In this document: positions 8,260-18,900 of the stretch, piece after piece | How positions within the stretch are numbered: the stretch's first letter is position 1 | Layout of the letters: each line of letters opens with the position of its first letter | Assembly (NCBI GenBank): GCA_019752115.1 | Contig: JAIEMN010000004.1 | Coordinates: 124,001-188,000, forward strand | Direction of reading: 5' to 3' | From: Gemmatimonadaceae bacterium | GTDB lineage: Bacteria > Gemmatimonadota > Gemmatimonadetes > Gemmatimonadales > Gemmatimonadaceae | Length of the DNA stretch: 64,000 nucleotides | Program-made: the position numbers and the translations under genes | The notes under the pieces: model-generated | Database searches by the model: none | What the model saw: only the letters and a program-made list of their open reading frames with translations | Told to the model about the DNA's origin: nothing

Positions 8260-9998
8260 GACACCCCACGGCGCTCGCGCTGTTCGCCGTGCTGGCGACG
8301 CAGGCCGCCGGTGCCCAATCGGCGCAACCGCCGGTGAAGGCCCCGGTGCGTCGGCCCACCACCACGCGCCCGACCACGCCGGCGAAGCCCGCGCCCAAGT
8401 CGGCGGCGGCGGCGACCACGAGCGATTCCACCAAGCCGGCGGCAGCGCCGGCCGCGCCATCGCCCTACCGCTGGGTGCACGTCACCTATCTGAGTGGCGA
8501 ATCGATCTATCTCGATGGCGGCACGACGCAGGGGCTGCAGGAAAAGTCGGCGGTGCAGATCGTCCGCAAGGATTCGGTCGTGGCCACGGTCGAGGTGCAA
8601 TACGTCTCCTCGACGCGGGCAGCGGGCAAGGCGCGCGCCGGAAGCGCGGCGATCGTCGTCGGCGACAGCGGGCGCTTCCTGCCGTCGTTCGCCGTAGCGT
8701 CCGCGCCGACCGGCGATACCGCTGCGCGCGCCGCGGGCAGCCAGACCACCAGCTCGACGTCGATTCTCGCGCCGGTGAGCACGCCAAAGCGGCGCGGCCC
8801 GCGCACGATGAACGCGCGCCTCGGCGTGCGCTATCTCACGATGCAGAACGGCACGAGCGCCAGCGGGCGTATCACGCAGCCCGCGTTCGACGTGCGCCTC
8901 GAAGGCCACCGCATCGGTCAGTCGGCGTTCGGCCTGCTGGTGGACGCGCGCGCGCATCAGCAGCGTTCGGGCTCCGGCCTCGTGGACAACAGCACCCGCG
9001 TGTATCAGTCGGCGATCGAGTACCAGACCGCCGGGACCTCGCCGAGCCGCGTGACGATGGGGCGCCAGCTCTCCAAGGTCCTGTCTCCCGTCGGGTTCTT
9101 TGATGGCGTGTCGATGGACTTTGACAACGCCCACTGGAAGTACGGCGCGATTGCCGGCACGCAGCCCGATCAGGTGAAGTTCATGCCGGCCGCCGACATC
9201 CGCGAAGCCGGCGCGTATCTGCAATGGCACAACGCCCCCGGTACACGGGGCATGTATCAGGCGACCGTGGGCGGGGTGGGGTCGTATGGCGTGGACGGCG
9301 TGAACCGCGAGTTCCTGCTGCTCAACACGCTCATCGTGAACCCCATCATCAGCATCTACGCCACCCAGGAAGTCGATCTCAATCGCGGCTGGAAGCTCAC
9401 CGCGGAGAAGAACAAGCCGCTCACCTGGTCGAGCACCTTCGCCACGGCCCGCGTCTCGGTTACGCGAGGGCTCTCGCTCAACGCCGGGTACGACAGCCGG
9501 CGGAATGTCCGCCTCTATCGCGACTTCATCACGCCCGACGTCGCCTTCGACGATGCCCTGCGTCGCGGCTACTTTGGCGGCGCGTCGGTGAGCCTGCCCC
9601 ACTTCTACGCCAACGCCGACACGCGCGTGAGCGATGGCACGACCGTGGGCAAGAGCACCTCGAACACGGCGTCGATGACCGTCTCACGGCTGACGCCACT
9701 GGGGATCTCGCTGCGCGCCCGTGGCACGCAGTACAACGGCCCGACGGTCAGTGGCCAGCTGTATTCGGGCTCCTTCGAACTCTCCCCGCGTGGGCTGTTC
9801 CGCCTTGAGGCCAGCGCCGGTCAGCGCACCGACACGCGTGGAGCGGTGGACTTTGGCGCCACCAAGTCCACCTGGATTGGTGTGGACGCCGATGCGGGCA
9901 TTGGCCGGTCGTGGTACCTCATGGGCTCGTTCTATCGCGAGCACGGTCAGGTGGACCGCGTGCTCCAGGAATACGTCGGCCTCAGCTGGCGCTACTAG
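8256..9998 (+). CDS. Outer-membrane beta-barrel protein of the multihaem cytochrome cluster
   Basis: A 580-residue protein starting at ATG 8256, overlapping the stop of the 49-haem cytochrome (ATGA). A signal peptide (residues 1-21, ending AAGA before QSA) is followed by a Pro/Ala/Thr/Lys-rich linker to about residue 70. A small beta-rich periplasmic domain follows (about 70-150). From about residue 185 to the end there is a long series of amphipathic strands with alternating polarity, aromatic girdle residues and a final strand ending in Trp-Arg-Tyr. A C-terminal aromatic residue is the usual outer-membrane barrel (BAM) signal. It contains no CxxCH motif. Its position directly after two multihaem cytochromes makes it the best candidate for the pore partner of a porin-cytochrome conduit, analogous in role to MtrB/PioB. 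I see no clear sequence motif that ties it to that family. Confidence 0.8.
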   Translation: MRHPTALALFAVLATQAAGAQSAQPPVKAPVRRPTTTRPTTPAKPAPKSAAAATTSDSTKPAAAPAAPSPYRWVHVTYLSGESIYLDGGTTQGLQEKSAVQIVRKDSVVATVEVQYVSSTRAAGKARAGSAAIVVGDSGRFLPSFAVASAPTGDTAARAAGSQTTSSTSILAPVSTPKRRGPRTMNARLGVRYLTMQNGTSASGRITQPAFDVRLEGHRIGQSAFGLLVDARAHQQRSGSGLVDNSTRVYQSAIEYQTAGTSPSRVTMGRQLSKVLSPVGFFDGVSMDFDNAHWKYGAIAGTQPDQVKFMPAADIREAGAYLQWHNAPGTRGMYQATVGGVGSYGVDGVNREFLLLNTLIVNPIISIYATQEVDLNRGWKLTAEKNKPLTWSSTFATARVSVTRGLSLNAGYDSRRNVRLYRDFITPDVAFDDALRRGYFGGASVSLPHFYANADTRVSDGTTVGKSTSNTASMTVSRLTPLGISLRARGTQYNGPTVSGQLYSGSFELSPRGLFRLEASAGQRTDTRGAVDFGATKSTWIGVDADAGIGRSWYLMGSFYREHGQVDRVLQEYVGLSWRY

Positions 9999-10022
9999 CG
10001 CCCTTCCCTGCACTTTCCGGTC

Positions 10023-10442
10023 ATGACTGCACGACTGCTGCTTTCGCTGAGCGCGGTGGCCCTGCTGGCTGCCTGCGCAGATGACGACACCAAGGGGCGC
10101 ACGCCGCTCGCGGAGGGCGCCATGCCACCGGCGGCCGGGAGCGCGAACGCGGCGCCCGCCGGTCCGCCGCCGGGGATGACGGTCAAGTCCGCCGCCCTGC
10201 TCGACAGCGGCAACGTCGCCTTCCGGCTCAAGCAGTATCCGGTCGCGCAGGCGTACTACGAGAAGGCCGCCGCCGAGGTCCCCGATCAGGCCGCGCCGTG
10301 GTACGGCGTGTACATGGTGGCGCAGGCGATCAAGAACCAATCCCTCGCCGACAGCGCCATGAAGATGGTGAGCACGCGCGCCGGCGGTGGGGACCTGATG
10401 GGATCACCGATGGGCAAGGCCCACGAGAAGCCAAAGCCCTAG
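10023..10442 (+). CDS. Small TPR-like lipoprotein
   Basis: A 139-residue protein with a clear lipobox, LLAAC, giving lipidation at Cys18. A low-complexity Pro/Ala/Gly stretch runs to about residue 55. After it comes one or two TPR-like helical hairpins (about 58-105, including the frame GNVAFRLKQYPVAQAYYEKAAAE). It starts 24 bp after the barrel gene and is probably the last gene of the electron-transfer operon. A scaffold or assembly role for the envelope complex is plausible but only inferred from position. Its stop codon overlaps the stop of recD on the other strand (10439-10442). Confidence 0.75.
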   Translation: MTARLLLSLSAVALLAACADDDTKGRTPLAEGAMPPAAGSANAAPAGPPPGMTVKSAALLDSGNVAFRLKQYPVAQAYYEKAAAEVPDQAAPWYGVYMVAQAIKNQSLADSAMKMVSTRAGGGDLMGSPMGKAHEKPKP

Positions 10443-12238
10443 CGCTGGAGCCGCTCCACCAACCCCGAACTCCGCGCGACGCTGCGGCTCAGCATGAGCC
10501 GCAGCGTCGTTTCGCTGCCGACCACGTGCACGCTCTGCCGCGCGCGCGTGATCGCCGTGTAGAGCAGCTCCCGCGTGAGCAGGCGCGTGTCCACGTCGGG
10601 GAGCACGACGAGCACGTGGTCAAACTCGGAGCCCTGCGACTTGTGCACGGTCATGGCCCATGCCGTCTCGTGCGCGGGAAGGCGCGCCGGCGCGATGGCC
10701 CGGGGCCCATGCGGTCCCTCGAAGTACACCAACGGCTCGCCATCCACCACGACGGTGGTGCCCACGTCGCCATTGAAGAGTTGCGTGGCCGGATCATTCT
10801 GGGTGATGAGCACCGGCCGGTGATGGTACCAGCCGTTCACGGCCACGCCGCGACGCTGCAGCCAGCGCTCGACCGTCGCATTGAGCCCCTGCACCCCGGC
10901 ATCGCCATCACGGAGCGCACAGAGCACCCGAAAGCGCCCGAGCGCCGCCAACGCCTCCGCCGGCGACCGGCTGGCGAGATACACCTCGAGCGGGGCGCGC
11001 ACCGGCTCGAGCAGCGCGCTGAGGCTGCTGCCGCGTTGCCCCCGCCAGCTGACATGATCAAACGCGCCCGGCGCGAGCGCCTGCAGCATCCCCTCGGCAT
11101 CACCGGTGCGGGCCGCAGTGGCCAGCGTCCCAATGCCGGGGCGCTGCCCAAAGCGATACGACACCGTGAGCGGCGCGATCGCGGCCCGCAACGGTGCTGG
11201 CGCATGCGCCTCACCGGCGGCACGCACGATATCCCCGAGCACAAAGCCAGTGTCCACGCTCGCCAACTGATCCGGATCGCCGAGCACAATGAGCCGCGCC
11301 TCCGGGCGAACGGCGGCCAGGAGCGCATCCATGAGCAGGACGTCCACCATGCTCGCCTCGTCCACGACGATCACGTCGTCCACCAGCGGCCACGCGGCCG
11401 AGTGGGTGAAGCGATCGTTCCACGGGCGATAGCCGAGCAGCCGATGCAACGTCACCCCGGTGCGCGGCAACCGCTCGGCGACGGCATCGGGCAGCCGTTC
11501 CCGCTGCACGGCCGCGTTCATCGATTCGCCAAGGCGCGCGGCCGCGCGGCCGGTGGGCGCAGCCAACGCGATGCGTCGGGTGGGGTCCTGTTCGAGCAGC
11601 AGCGCGAGCAGCTTCGCCGCCATGGTGGTCTTCCCGGTTCCCGGCCCGCCCGTGATGAAGACGAGCGGTTGGGCCAGCGCTGCCGCGGCAGCCTGGCGCT
11701 GACCATCCGTGGCCGTGGCGGGGAACAGCCGATCGAAGAGCGCGGTGGGCGGCGCGGCCGAGGCGGCCTGCGCGACCCGCTGGCGAATCTGTGTGGCCAC
11801 GCGCGCTTCGGCCGCGGCGAAGCGGGCGAGGTAGAGGCGCGTACCATCGAGTACAAACGGGGCGCGTTCGAGCGGATCGGGACGCGGGGGCGCACCGGCC
11901 ACGTCGCAGGCACCACTCACGGTCAGCGCACCGACCCAGTCGTCGAGCGACGGAAACGTGAACGGCAGCGCCGACTCCTCCTCCGCCACGGTGTGCCCCG
12001 CCCAGGCCTCGAGTGCCACGCAGCTGTTGCCCTGCGCCCGCTCCGTACTCACGAGCAGGGCCGTGTGATACAGCAACGGGTCGAGCGAACGCACCGCGTT
12101 GATATCGATACGGGCCGCTTCGCGGGCCGCATCACGCGCTGGCGCGAGCCGGCGAACGAGCATGCGTGCAAAGGTGCGATCGATGGCGGTCACCTCGAGC
12201 GCGGTCGGCGGCTGTAGCAGCTCCACAACGGTGCTCAT
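10439..12238 (-). CDS. recD: Exodeoxyribonuclease V alpha subunit RecD
   Basis: A 599-residue superfamily 1B helicase, the 5'-3' motor of RecBCD. The Walker A motif GGPGTGKTT and Walker B-type DEAS motif (VVDEASMVD) are clear, and the C-terminal helicase motif TVHKSQGSEFD lies near the end. Length is close to E. coli RecD. The open frame continues 108 codons upstream, but the ATG at 12238 overlaps the recB stop (ATGA) and begins a typical RecD N-terminus, so that start is chosen. It is the last gene of recC-recB-recD. Together the complex resects and processes double-strand breaks and degrades linear DNA. Confidence 0.93.
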   Translation of the reverse strand: MSTVVELLQPPTALEVTAIDRTFARMLVRRLAPARDAAREAARIDINAVRSLDPLLYHTALLVSTERAQGNSCVALEAWAGHTVAEEESALPFTFPSLDDWVGALTVSGACDVAGAPPRPDPLERAPFVLDGTRLYLARFAAAEARVATQIRQRVAQAASAAPPTALFDRLFPATATDGQRQAAAAALAQPLVFITGGPGTGKTTMAAKLLALLLEQDPTRRIALAAPTGRAAARLGESMNAAVQRERLPDAVAERLPRTGVTLHRLLGYRPWNDRFTHSAAWPLVDDVIVVDEASMVDVLLMDALLAAVRPEARLIVLGDPDQLASVDTGFVLGDIVRAAGEAHAPAPLRAAIAPLTVSYRFGQRPGIGTLATAARTGDAEGMLQALAPGAFDHVSWRGQRGSSLSALLEPVRAPLEVYLASRSPAEALAALGRFRVLCALRDGDAGVQGLNATVERWLQRRGVAVNGWYHHRPVLITQNDPATQLFNGDVGTTVVVDGEPLVYFEGPHGPRAIAPARLPAHETAWAMTVHKSQGSEFDHVLVVLPDVDTRLLTRELLYTAITRARQSVHVVGSETTLRLMLSRSVARSSGLVERLQR

Positions 12239-15200
12239 GGCGTCACCGCCAGGGCATCGCCATTGCCAAGCGCCGCGTCCAGCGCCTCGATGACGGCGAG
12301 GTCGGCCGGCATCGTGAACCACCCGTGTCCGGTGGCGCTCGCGTCGGGACCGAAGCCGCGCAAGAACGCGTAGGCCACACCGCCGAGGTGCTGCGCCGCG
12401 TGGTAGTTCGGCAGCCGTGTGCGCAGATAGCGATGCACCGCGACGAGATAGAGATGCGCCTGCAGTAGATAATGGTGCGCCGCCATCACCTCGAAGAGCG
12501 CCTCCGGCGCATAACTCTGCGGCGCCAGCGGCAACCGGTTCGACTTCCAGTCCACGATCCACCAGCGGCCATCGTGTTCGAAGACCAGGTCCACAAAGCC
12601 CTGCAGAAAGCCGAAGACGAGGCGCATCGGCAGGGCCGCCACGGCATCCGCGTAGCGCTGCAGCGCCGGATCCTGCGCGCGTCGGAAGGCGTCAGCGATG
12701 GCGCGCGCCGACAGCGGGGCCTGCGCATTGGCCACCGGCAGGGTGAACTGCCATTCGTGGCGCGCGCGCGTGGGGAGGACATCGGCCAGACGCACGGTCT
12801 GGGCGCCGGCGGTGAATGGAGCGCGGTACACCGCCGTCATCATCTCCACCACCGCATCGATGCGCTCATCGGCATCGCTCTCGGCGAGGTGATGCCATTG
12901 CAGCAGACGCGCGGCCCGCGGGCGCAGCTGCGCCGAGGTGTCGGTGAAGCCGGACGTTTCGAACAGGCGGTGCAAGACGGTGCCTTCGCGCGCCCCGGCC
13001 GGGAAGGCGCGAAAATCGCCACGCGGCAGCGCGCGCAGCGCGGCACTGGTCACCGCGATCGTGGCCGCCGATGGCAGCGGGGCATCCAGATCACGCGCGA
13101 CATCTTCGGCAAGATCGGCCACCGTATCGCTGCTGCGGCCACTGGCGAGTGCCGTATAGCTCGTGAGCGCAAAGGTCCGAAAGCGCCTGGCCGGCGCGAG
13201 ATCGGTGGGCAAGGTCCGCGCGGCGAGTGTGGGGATCGCCGGCTGCGGCGGCTCCCATCGGGCTCCGCCCACCGCGCCCTGCACGGCACGCACCACGATC
13301 CGCCCGCGACTCCCCTTGGCGAGCGCCTTGAGATGCGCGGGCATGGAGGTCATGCCATCGAGCAGCGCCGCCGCCGCGTGCGCCGGCACGTCGGCCGGCG
13401 GCAGCGTATCGACGAGTTCATCGACGAGCAGCAAGTAGCCGAGCGCCGAGTGAATGCTGCCATCGGCCTTGAGACAGGCGTCGCGCTCCTTGGCATTCCC
13501 CTTCACGACGGGCCCCCACGTGGCGTACGTGCGGAAGCGAGCCCGCGTCAGCGCGACATAGAGCAGTCGCAGATCCTCGGCGAGGCGGGCGGCATTCGCC
13601 ACCGCCACCCGCGCGGCGAGCGATGCCGAGCCATGCTCGAAGACCGTCCCATCAGCTTCCTGCACCACGACCGGCGCCTTGCTCGTGAGGCGGGCATTCC
13701 AGAGCGTCGGGCAGAAGACGATGTCGTATTCGAGCCCTTTGCTCTTGTGAATGGTGACGATCTGCACGGCGTCGGCATCCGTCTCCAGGCGCAACTCGGT
13801 GGCGTCGGCCTCAGTGTGATCGGCGAGACGCTCTGCGGCCAGCCAGCGCAGCACGCCGTCGATGTGCAGCTGCCGCTCCACCGACGCCGTGTGCAGCAGT
13901 TCCATGGCGTGGCGCAGATTGGTGACGCGGCGATCACCGTCGGTGAGCGGGAGCAGCCGCTTGAAGACCCGCTGTTCGGTGAAGCAGGCCTGCAGCATCG
14001 CCATGAGTCCGTCCCGCGCCCAGCGGTCACGCCAGCGCGTGAAGGCGTTGAGGGTCTGTTCCCACTCGGCCTCGGCCTCCGGTGCCAGCAGTCGGGCGAT
14101 GTCCTCGTGCCGCGCCCCCCACAGATCGGTGGCCAGCGCCGCGCGGACGAGTGGGGCGTGCCGCGGGGTGGCGATGGCCTGCAGCAGGCGATGCAACTCG
14201 TCCATCTCGTGCGAGTGGAAGACATCGTCCATGCCCGACACCACGGCCGGCACGTTCGCCTCGCGCAGCAGCGCCTCCACGGCGCGCCCTTCGTAGCCGG
14301 TGCGCACGAGAACAGCGATGTGCCGGGGCTTCCATCCGTCGTGGAGCAGTCCGACGATGTCGTTGACGCAGGTGACGAGGCTGACACGTTCGGCCTCGCC
14401 CCCGGTGTAGGCGCGTCCGTCATCGCCGGGCTCGAGCCAGGTCAGCTCCAACGCGTGCCCACCGGGGAGCGCGGCGGGCAGCGGGTAGTCCTTCTCGGCC
14501 ACCGCCGGCGGGTAGCCGATCCCGTGCTGCATGAAGGGATTTTTGCGCTTGAGGAAGAGCGCATTGACCGACTCCACCATGTCACGGGTACTGCGAAAGT
14601 TACGCTGCAGCGAATACCGGCGCGTCTCGGGCGTGAGCGAGGCCGCCGTCAGATACGCTCGCACGTCGGCACCACGGAACCCGTAGATCGCCTGCTTGGG
14701 ATCCCCGATGAGAAACAGCGGGCGATCGGCAAAGATCGTGGTGAAGATCCGGAACTGCCGCGCGTCGGTATCCTGAAACTCGTCGATCATGGCGGCGTCG
14801 AACTGGGCGCGCACCGTGGTGGCCAGCAGGCCGGTCGGCCCCTGCGCGTCGAGGACGCCATGCAGGCGCTCGAGCAGATCTCCAAACCCGATCACCTGCC
14901 GACGCGCTTTCTCCGCCGCGACCACCTCGCGGACCGTGCGCAGACAGTCGGCGCGCAGCGCGGCGACCTGCCGCAGTGCGACCTCGACCACGTGCTTCGC
15001 GGCGGCGCACTCGGGCCAGTCGGGAATCGTGGCAGCCTGCGCCTTCTGGACAGCGCTGCGCTTGGTGGCCTTGGCGGTAAGCGCCTCGGCGGTGAGCGGT
15101 TCGATGAGCGGGACGATCTCGCGCCACAACGCCGGATCGCCCACGCGCAAACGACGGGCGCGCTGCACGGCGGCATCGAGGGCCTCGATCTGCGCCGCGT

Positions 15201-15966
15201 CGGCGCAGGGCGCCCCCTTGTTCCACGTGAGGGCGAGCGCGCGTTCGGCGAACGCCTCCGGCTTCCACGCCTCCGCGAAGGCGCGCACCGCCTCGAGCAG
15301 CTGTGCTTCGAACGCACTGAACGTGAGATCCGGCGCCAGCGTGGCCCCGGGCCAGTTCATCCAGGTGCGATAGTCGCCGAGGAAGCTGTCCGGGCGCAGG
15401 TCGGCAGCGACGGCGAGCTGCGCGAGGTGCGGCGTCTCGTAGAAGGTCCGCCGCCACCAGTCGTGCAGGGCTTCACGCACGAGGTCGTCTTCGTTCTCGA
15501 GCAGCGCGGCGCCAAAGGGCGTCCCGCTTTCCAACGCGAATTCATCGAGGACGCGCTTCGCGAAGCCGTGGATGGTGAACACCGACAGCGTGTCCACCGC
15601 CGCCAAGGCGGCACGCATGCGCGCTTCCGCCCACGGCTTGTTGGCGGCCATCTCGCGCAGGAACTTGACGGTGCCGTCGTGCTCATCCATCGGCATGCCG
15701 CTGTACACATCGACCGCGGTGCGCAGCACGCGACGAATGCGGTTGATCAGCTCATCGGTGGCCGCATTGGTGAAGGTGACCACGAGAATGCGGCCGATGC
15801 CGCTCACGACCGGCTCGGTGGCGGACCCTTCGAGCAGCAGGCGCACCATGCTGAGCGCCAGGCTGAACGTCTTGCCGGTCCCGGCACTCGCCTCCACGAG
15901 CGAGAGTCCGGGCTCGAACGGTGCGGTGACGACGTTGAACGGCTGCGGCTTGGCCTTGGAGCTCAT
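12235..15966 (-). CDS. recB: Exodeoxyribonuclease V beta subunit RecB
   Basis: A 1243-residue UvrD-family (SF1A) helicase-nuclease. Walker A (ASAGTGKTF, about residues 26-34) follows the usual short N-terminus. The DEFQDTD motif II and the motif VTIHKSKGLEYD lie in the expected order. The C-terminal RecB-family nuclease domain contains the catalytic VDWKSNRL motif, so both helicase and nuclease appear intact. It starts with a 4-bp overlap of the recC stop and its own stop overlaps the recD start. It works with RecC and RecD in double-strand break repair and degradation of foreign linear DNA. Confidence 0.95.
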   Translation of the reverse strand: MSSKAKPQPFNVVTAPFEPGLSLVEASAGTGKTFSLALSMVRLLLEGSATEPVVSGIGRILVVTFTNAATDELINRIRRVLRTAVDVYSGMPMDEHDGTVKFLREMAANKPWAEARMRAALAAVDTLSVFTIHGFAKRVLDEFALESGTPFGAALLENEDDLVREALHDWWRRTFYETPHLAQLAVAADLRPDSFLGDYRTWMNWPGATLAPDLTFSAFEAQLLEAVRAFAEAWKPEAFAERALALTWNKGAPCADAAQIEALDAAVQRARRLRVGDPALWREIVPLIEPLTAEALTAKATKRSAVQKAQAATIPDWPECAAAKHVVEVALRQVAALRADCLRTVREVVAAEKARRQVIGFGDLLERLHGVLDAQGPTGLLATTVRAQFDAAMIDEFQDTDARQFRIFTTIFADRPLFLIGDPKQAIYGFRGADVRAYLTAASLTPETRRYSLQRNFRSTRDMVESVNALFLKRKNPFMQHGIGYPPAVAEKDYPLPAALPGGHALELTWLEPGDDGRAYTGGEAERVSLVTCVNDIVGLLHDGWKPRHIAVLVRTGYEGRAVEALLREANVPAVVSGMDDVFHSHEMDELHRLLQAIATPRHAPLVRAALATDLWGARHEDIARLLAPEAEAEWEQTLNAFTRWRDRWARDGLMAMLQACFTEQRVFKRLLPLTDGDRRVTNLRHAMELLHTASVERQLHIDGVLRWLAAERLADHTEADATELRLETDADAVQIVTIHKSKGLEYDIVFCPTLWNARLTSKAPVVVQEADGTVFEHGSASLAARVAVANAARLAEDLRLLYVALTRARFRTYATWGPVVKGNAKERDACLKADGSIHSALGYLLLVDELVDTLPPADVPAHAAAALLDGMTSMPAHLKALAKGSRGRIVVRAVQGAVGGARWEPPQPAIPTLAARTLPTDLAPARRFRTFALTSYTALASGRSSDTVADLAEDVARDLDAPLPSAATIAVTSAALRALPRGDFRAFPAGAREGTVLHRLFETSGFTDTSAQLRPRAARLLQWHHLAESDADERIDAVVEMMTAVYRAPFTAGAQTVRLADVLPTRARHEWQFTLPVANAQAPLSARAIADAFRRAQDPALQRYADAVAALPMRLVFGFLQGFVDLVFEHDGRWWIVDWKSNRLPLAPQSYAPEALFEVMAAHHYLLQAHLYLVAVHRYLRTRLPNYHAAQHLGGVAYAFLRGFGPDASATGHGWFTMPADLAVIEALDAALGNGDALAVTP

Positions 15967-18900
15967 GCGCGCGTACCTCCCTTGGCGCCCTGCTTATACG
16001 CCGTTTCGGCTTCGAGCAGGGGCACCCACAGCGCCTCACACCAGCCGATGAAGGCCGCGGCGGCGTCGGTCAGCGGTGCGCGCCCCTTCCACAGCAGCGC
16101 GACATGCGGATCATCAACATCGGCCGGCCGCCACTCACTCCGCCGCTCGAAGGCATCGATCGCGAGCGCCATGTTCGCCTTGGCGCCGTAGACCGCGCCG
16201 GCTTCCGGGAAGTACGGCAGCGGGGCCAAGTGGACGTGGCGATACGCGGCGATGAGTCCGGAGAGGATGCGCACGGCGTCGTCGGCGCTGATGGGGGCAA
16301 AGCCGGTGTCATCCTTGAGCCCCGAGAGATGGGTTGGGCCGGTGCCGCCCATGGCGGCGTAGGCGCAATGGGCAATCCACCCCTGCACGCGGTCTTTCAC
16401 GCCCACGCGCGCCGCACGAAGCCGACGTTGACCGCTGGGCGTCTGTCCGTCGAGCTGCCCCACGAGGCACCACGCTGGGCCGTCCACACGGACGGCAAGT
16501 GGATCGAGCACCGTGAGTGGCTGCAACGGCTCCCAGAAGCCTTCGAATTCGTCGCGCAGGCGGTCGTACCAGAGTGGCCCGAGCGACCCCGGGGGCAACT
16601 GTCCGGCGGCCACCGTCAGGCGGGCATCGTCCGCGCGTGACAGAAGCGGCGTGTCCGCCCCGTGCACCGTGTGCGCCCAGGCCCGCTCCAGCATCGTCTG
16701 CTGAATGGCGTATTTCTCGAGACCGGCCACGCGGACCGGTTCGGCGTCCTCCACCGCGTCACCGGCGCCGGGGACGCGCAGCTGCAGCACCTGCACGCAG
16801 TGAAAGCGCGCGGGGTTACACCAGACGTCCATCAGTGCGTCGAGCGTCACCACGAGTGGCTGGCCTGCCGCATCCGCCAGCGACGGGGTCGGGGCCGACG
16901 CGCCACCCCAGAAGGGCGGTGGAGCCTGTCGGGTGTGTGCGGCCGCGAGGCTCCGCGCCCAGCGCTCGTCAAAGCTGAAGCGGCGCACGTCGGCGCCGGT
17001 GAAGTACACCGGATTGAACGGTTGCAACGCGTGCGACACGAGGACGTGCTCGCGCGCGCCGGTGAACGTGGTATCGAGGTGATCGAGCAGCTCCGACAGC
17101 ACCACGCTCGGCGCGATCTCGGCGTTGTTCTGCTGGGAATGCCCCACCCAACTCAGGATAAGCCGCGACTCGGCGCAGAGCAGCGTATCGAGGAACAGCT
17201 GGCGATCGTCGGCCTTGGGATTGCGATCGCCGGGGCGCGGGGCGAGCTCGATGCAATCGAAGGCGGCGCGACGCTCCCGCCGCGGGAAGGCCCGGTCATC
17301 AAGTCCCAGCATCGCAATCACCCGGAAGGGGATCGCGCGCATCGGCTTCATGGCGCAGAGCGTCAGACCGCCGGTGAGGAAGCCGGTGTCATGCTGATCA
17401 CCGCTGAGCGCCGTGCCCAGCCAGCGACGCGCGACCTCGAAGGGCACCGCGCGACCGGCCGCCTCGCCCAGTTGATCGCCGGCCGTGCGCGCGAGTTGCA
17501 CCAGTTCGCGCTGCACCCGATCGTAGGCGCCCTGCTCGCCGGGGCCATCGGGGCGCACCAACCACACCAGGATCTCCTGCAGCAGGGCACTCCACGCGGC
17601 GAGCGGACGCGGAGCGCGCAGCGCCTCGAGACGCGAGAAGAGGCCATCCACCCAATCGACGAAGGCACCGAGCAGCTCCACATCGCCGATCGTGTCGCCG
17701 GCGATGGGAAGCACCCCCTCCACGAGCGCGTCGATGCGGCCGGTGGCGTAGCCGGCCAGCAGGCGATCGAGCCCCTGGCGCCAGGTGAAGTCTTCGAGGG
17801 AGGGGAGCGCGTGCGACCCTCGGTCGAGGCCATCGCGCCCCCATCGGATCGCCGCGGCCTGGACCCACGCGGTGATCTGGTCGAGTTGCGACGGCGCAAT
17901 GCCCGCGGCCCGCTGCACCGGTGGCAGCGTCAGCAGATCGAGCACGGCACTCGCCGTCAGGCGCGAGCCCACGAGGTCGAGCAGCATCGCGAGCGCCTGC
18001 GCGGCGCTCGCATCGCGGCCGAGGGCGCGATCGGCCAGTCGATACGGAATCGCGATGCGCTCGGTGTCACCGGGCGTGGCGCGTCCGTGCGGATCGCCGA
18101 ACACGATGGCGGCCAGCGGTGCGTAGCGCTCCACATCGGGGACCATCACCAGCACATCGTGCGGCCGCAGCGTGGGATCGGCGGCGAAGGCATCAAGCAG
18201 CTGATCGCGGAGCACTTCGAGCTCGCGCACGGGCGAATGACAGTCGTGCACCAGCAACGAGCGATCGGTAGGGTCGATCGCGCGCTTCACCGCGGCGGCC
18301 CATCTGGAGGCGTGGGGATCGCGCAGCGCCTGCTGCAGCTGTGCCAGCAGGGTCGGGGTCTGCGCCGCAGGAGCGTCGAGGTGCTCCACCGGCGCGCCGT
18401 GCTGCGTGAGCGCCGCGAGCAGTTCCCGTGACGTGCCACCGAACGCGTCCTCCAGCGCGTCGCGCGGCGCCTCGCTCTGCCAACCGGCCGCGGACGGCGT
18501 GAGCACGTAGCAGGTGACCGGCACGAAGCGCGCGAGTGCCTGCAGCAATCGCACGAAGAGCGGCGGCAGCGTGGAGACCCCAAACACCGCCACACGCGGT
18601 GGCAGTGACGCGGGTGGCGCGACGGTACGTTCGAGGAAGGCGAGCGTGTCGGTGAACCAGCGCGCGAAGTGCGCCGGCGTTTCGCCGTTCGTGAGCCGCC
18701 GCCACAGGGCCGCCTGCCATGCCACGTGCGGCGAGTCCGGCCCGTCGTCGCGTCCGGCCTCCCACGCCAGCAGCAGCTCAGGCCGGTAGAGCCGGTACTC
18801 GTCGAAGCGCGAGGCGATGCGCCGCGCGAGCGCGTAGCGCTTGGCGGCATCGGCGCCGGCGAGATAGGTCGCGAGCGGCGCAAACGCCGCGTCGTTGAGT

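Noticed and set aside
4684-8460. Very long minus-strand open frame (1258 codons) opposite the 49-haem cytochrome gene
   Set aside because: Its Arg/Ala/Gly-rich translation has no domain; it is an antisense artefact of high GC and of the repeats. The plus strand has clear haem motifs and a signal peptide.
12472-16191. Plus-strand open frame of 1239 codons opposite recB
   Set aside because: Antisense shadow; the RecB helicase and nuclease motifs on the minus strand are unmistakable.
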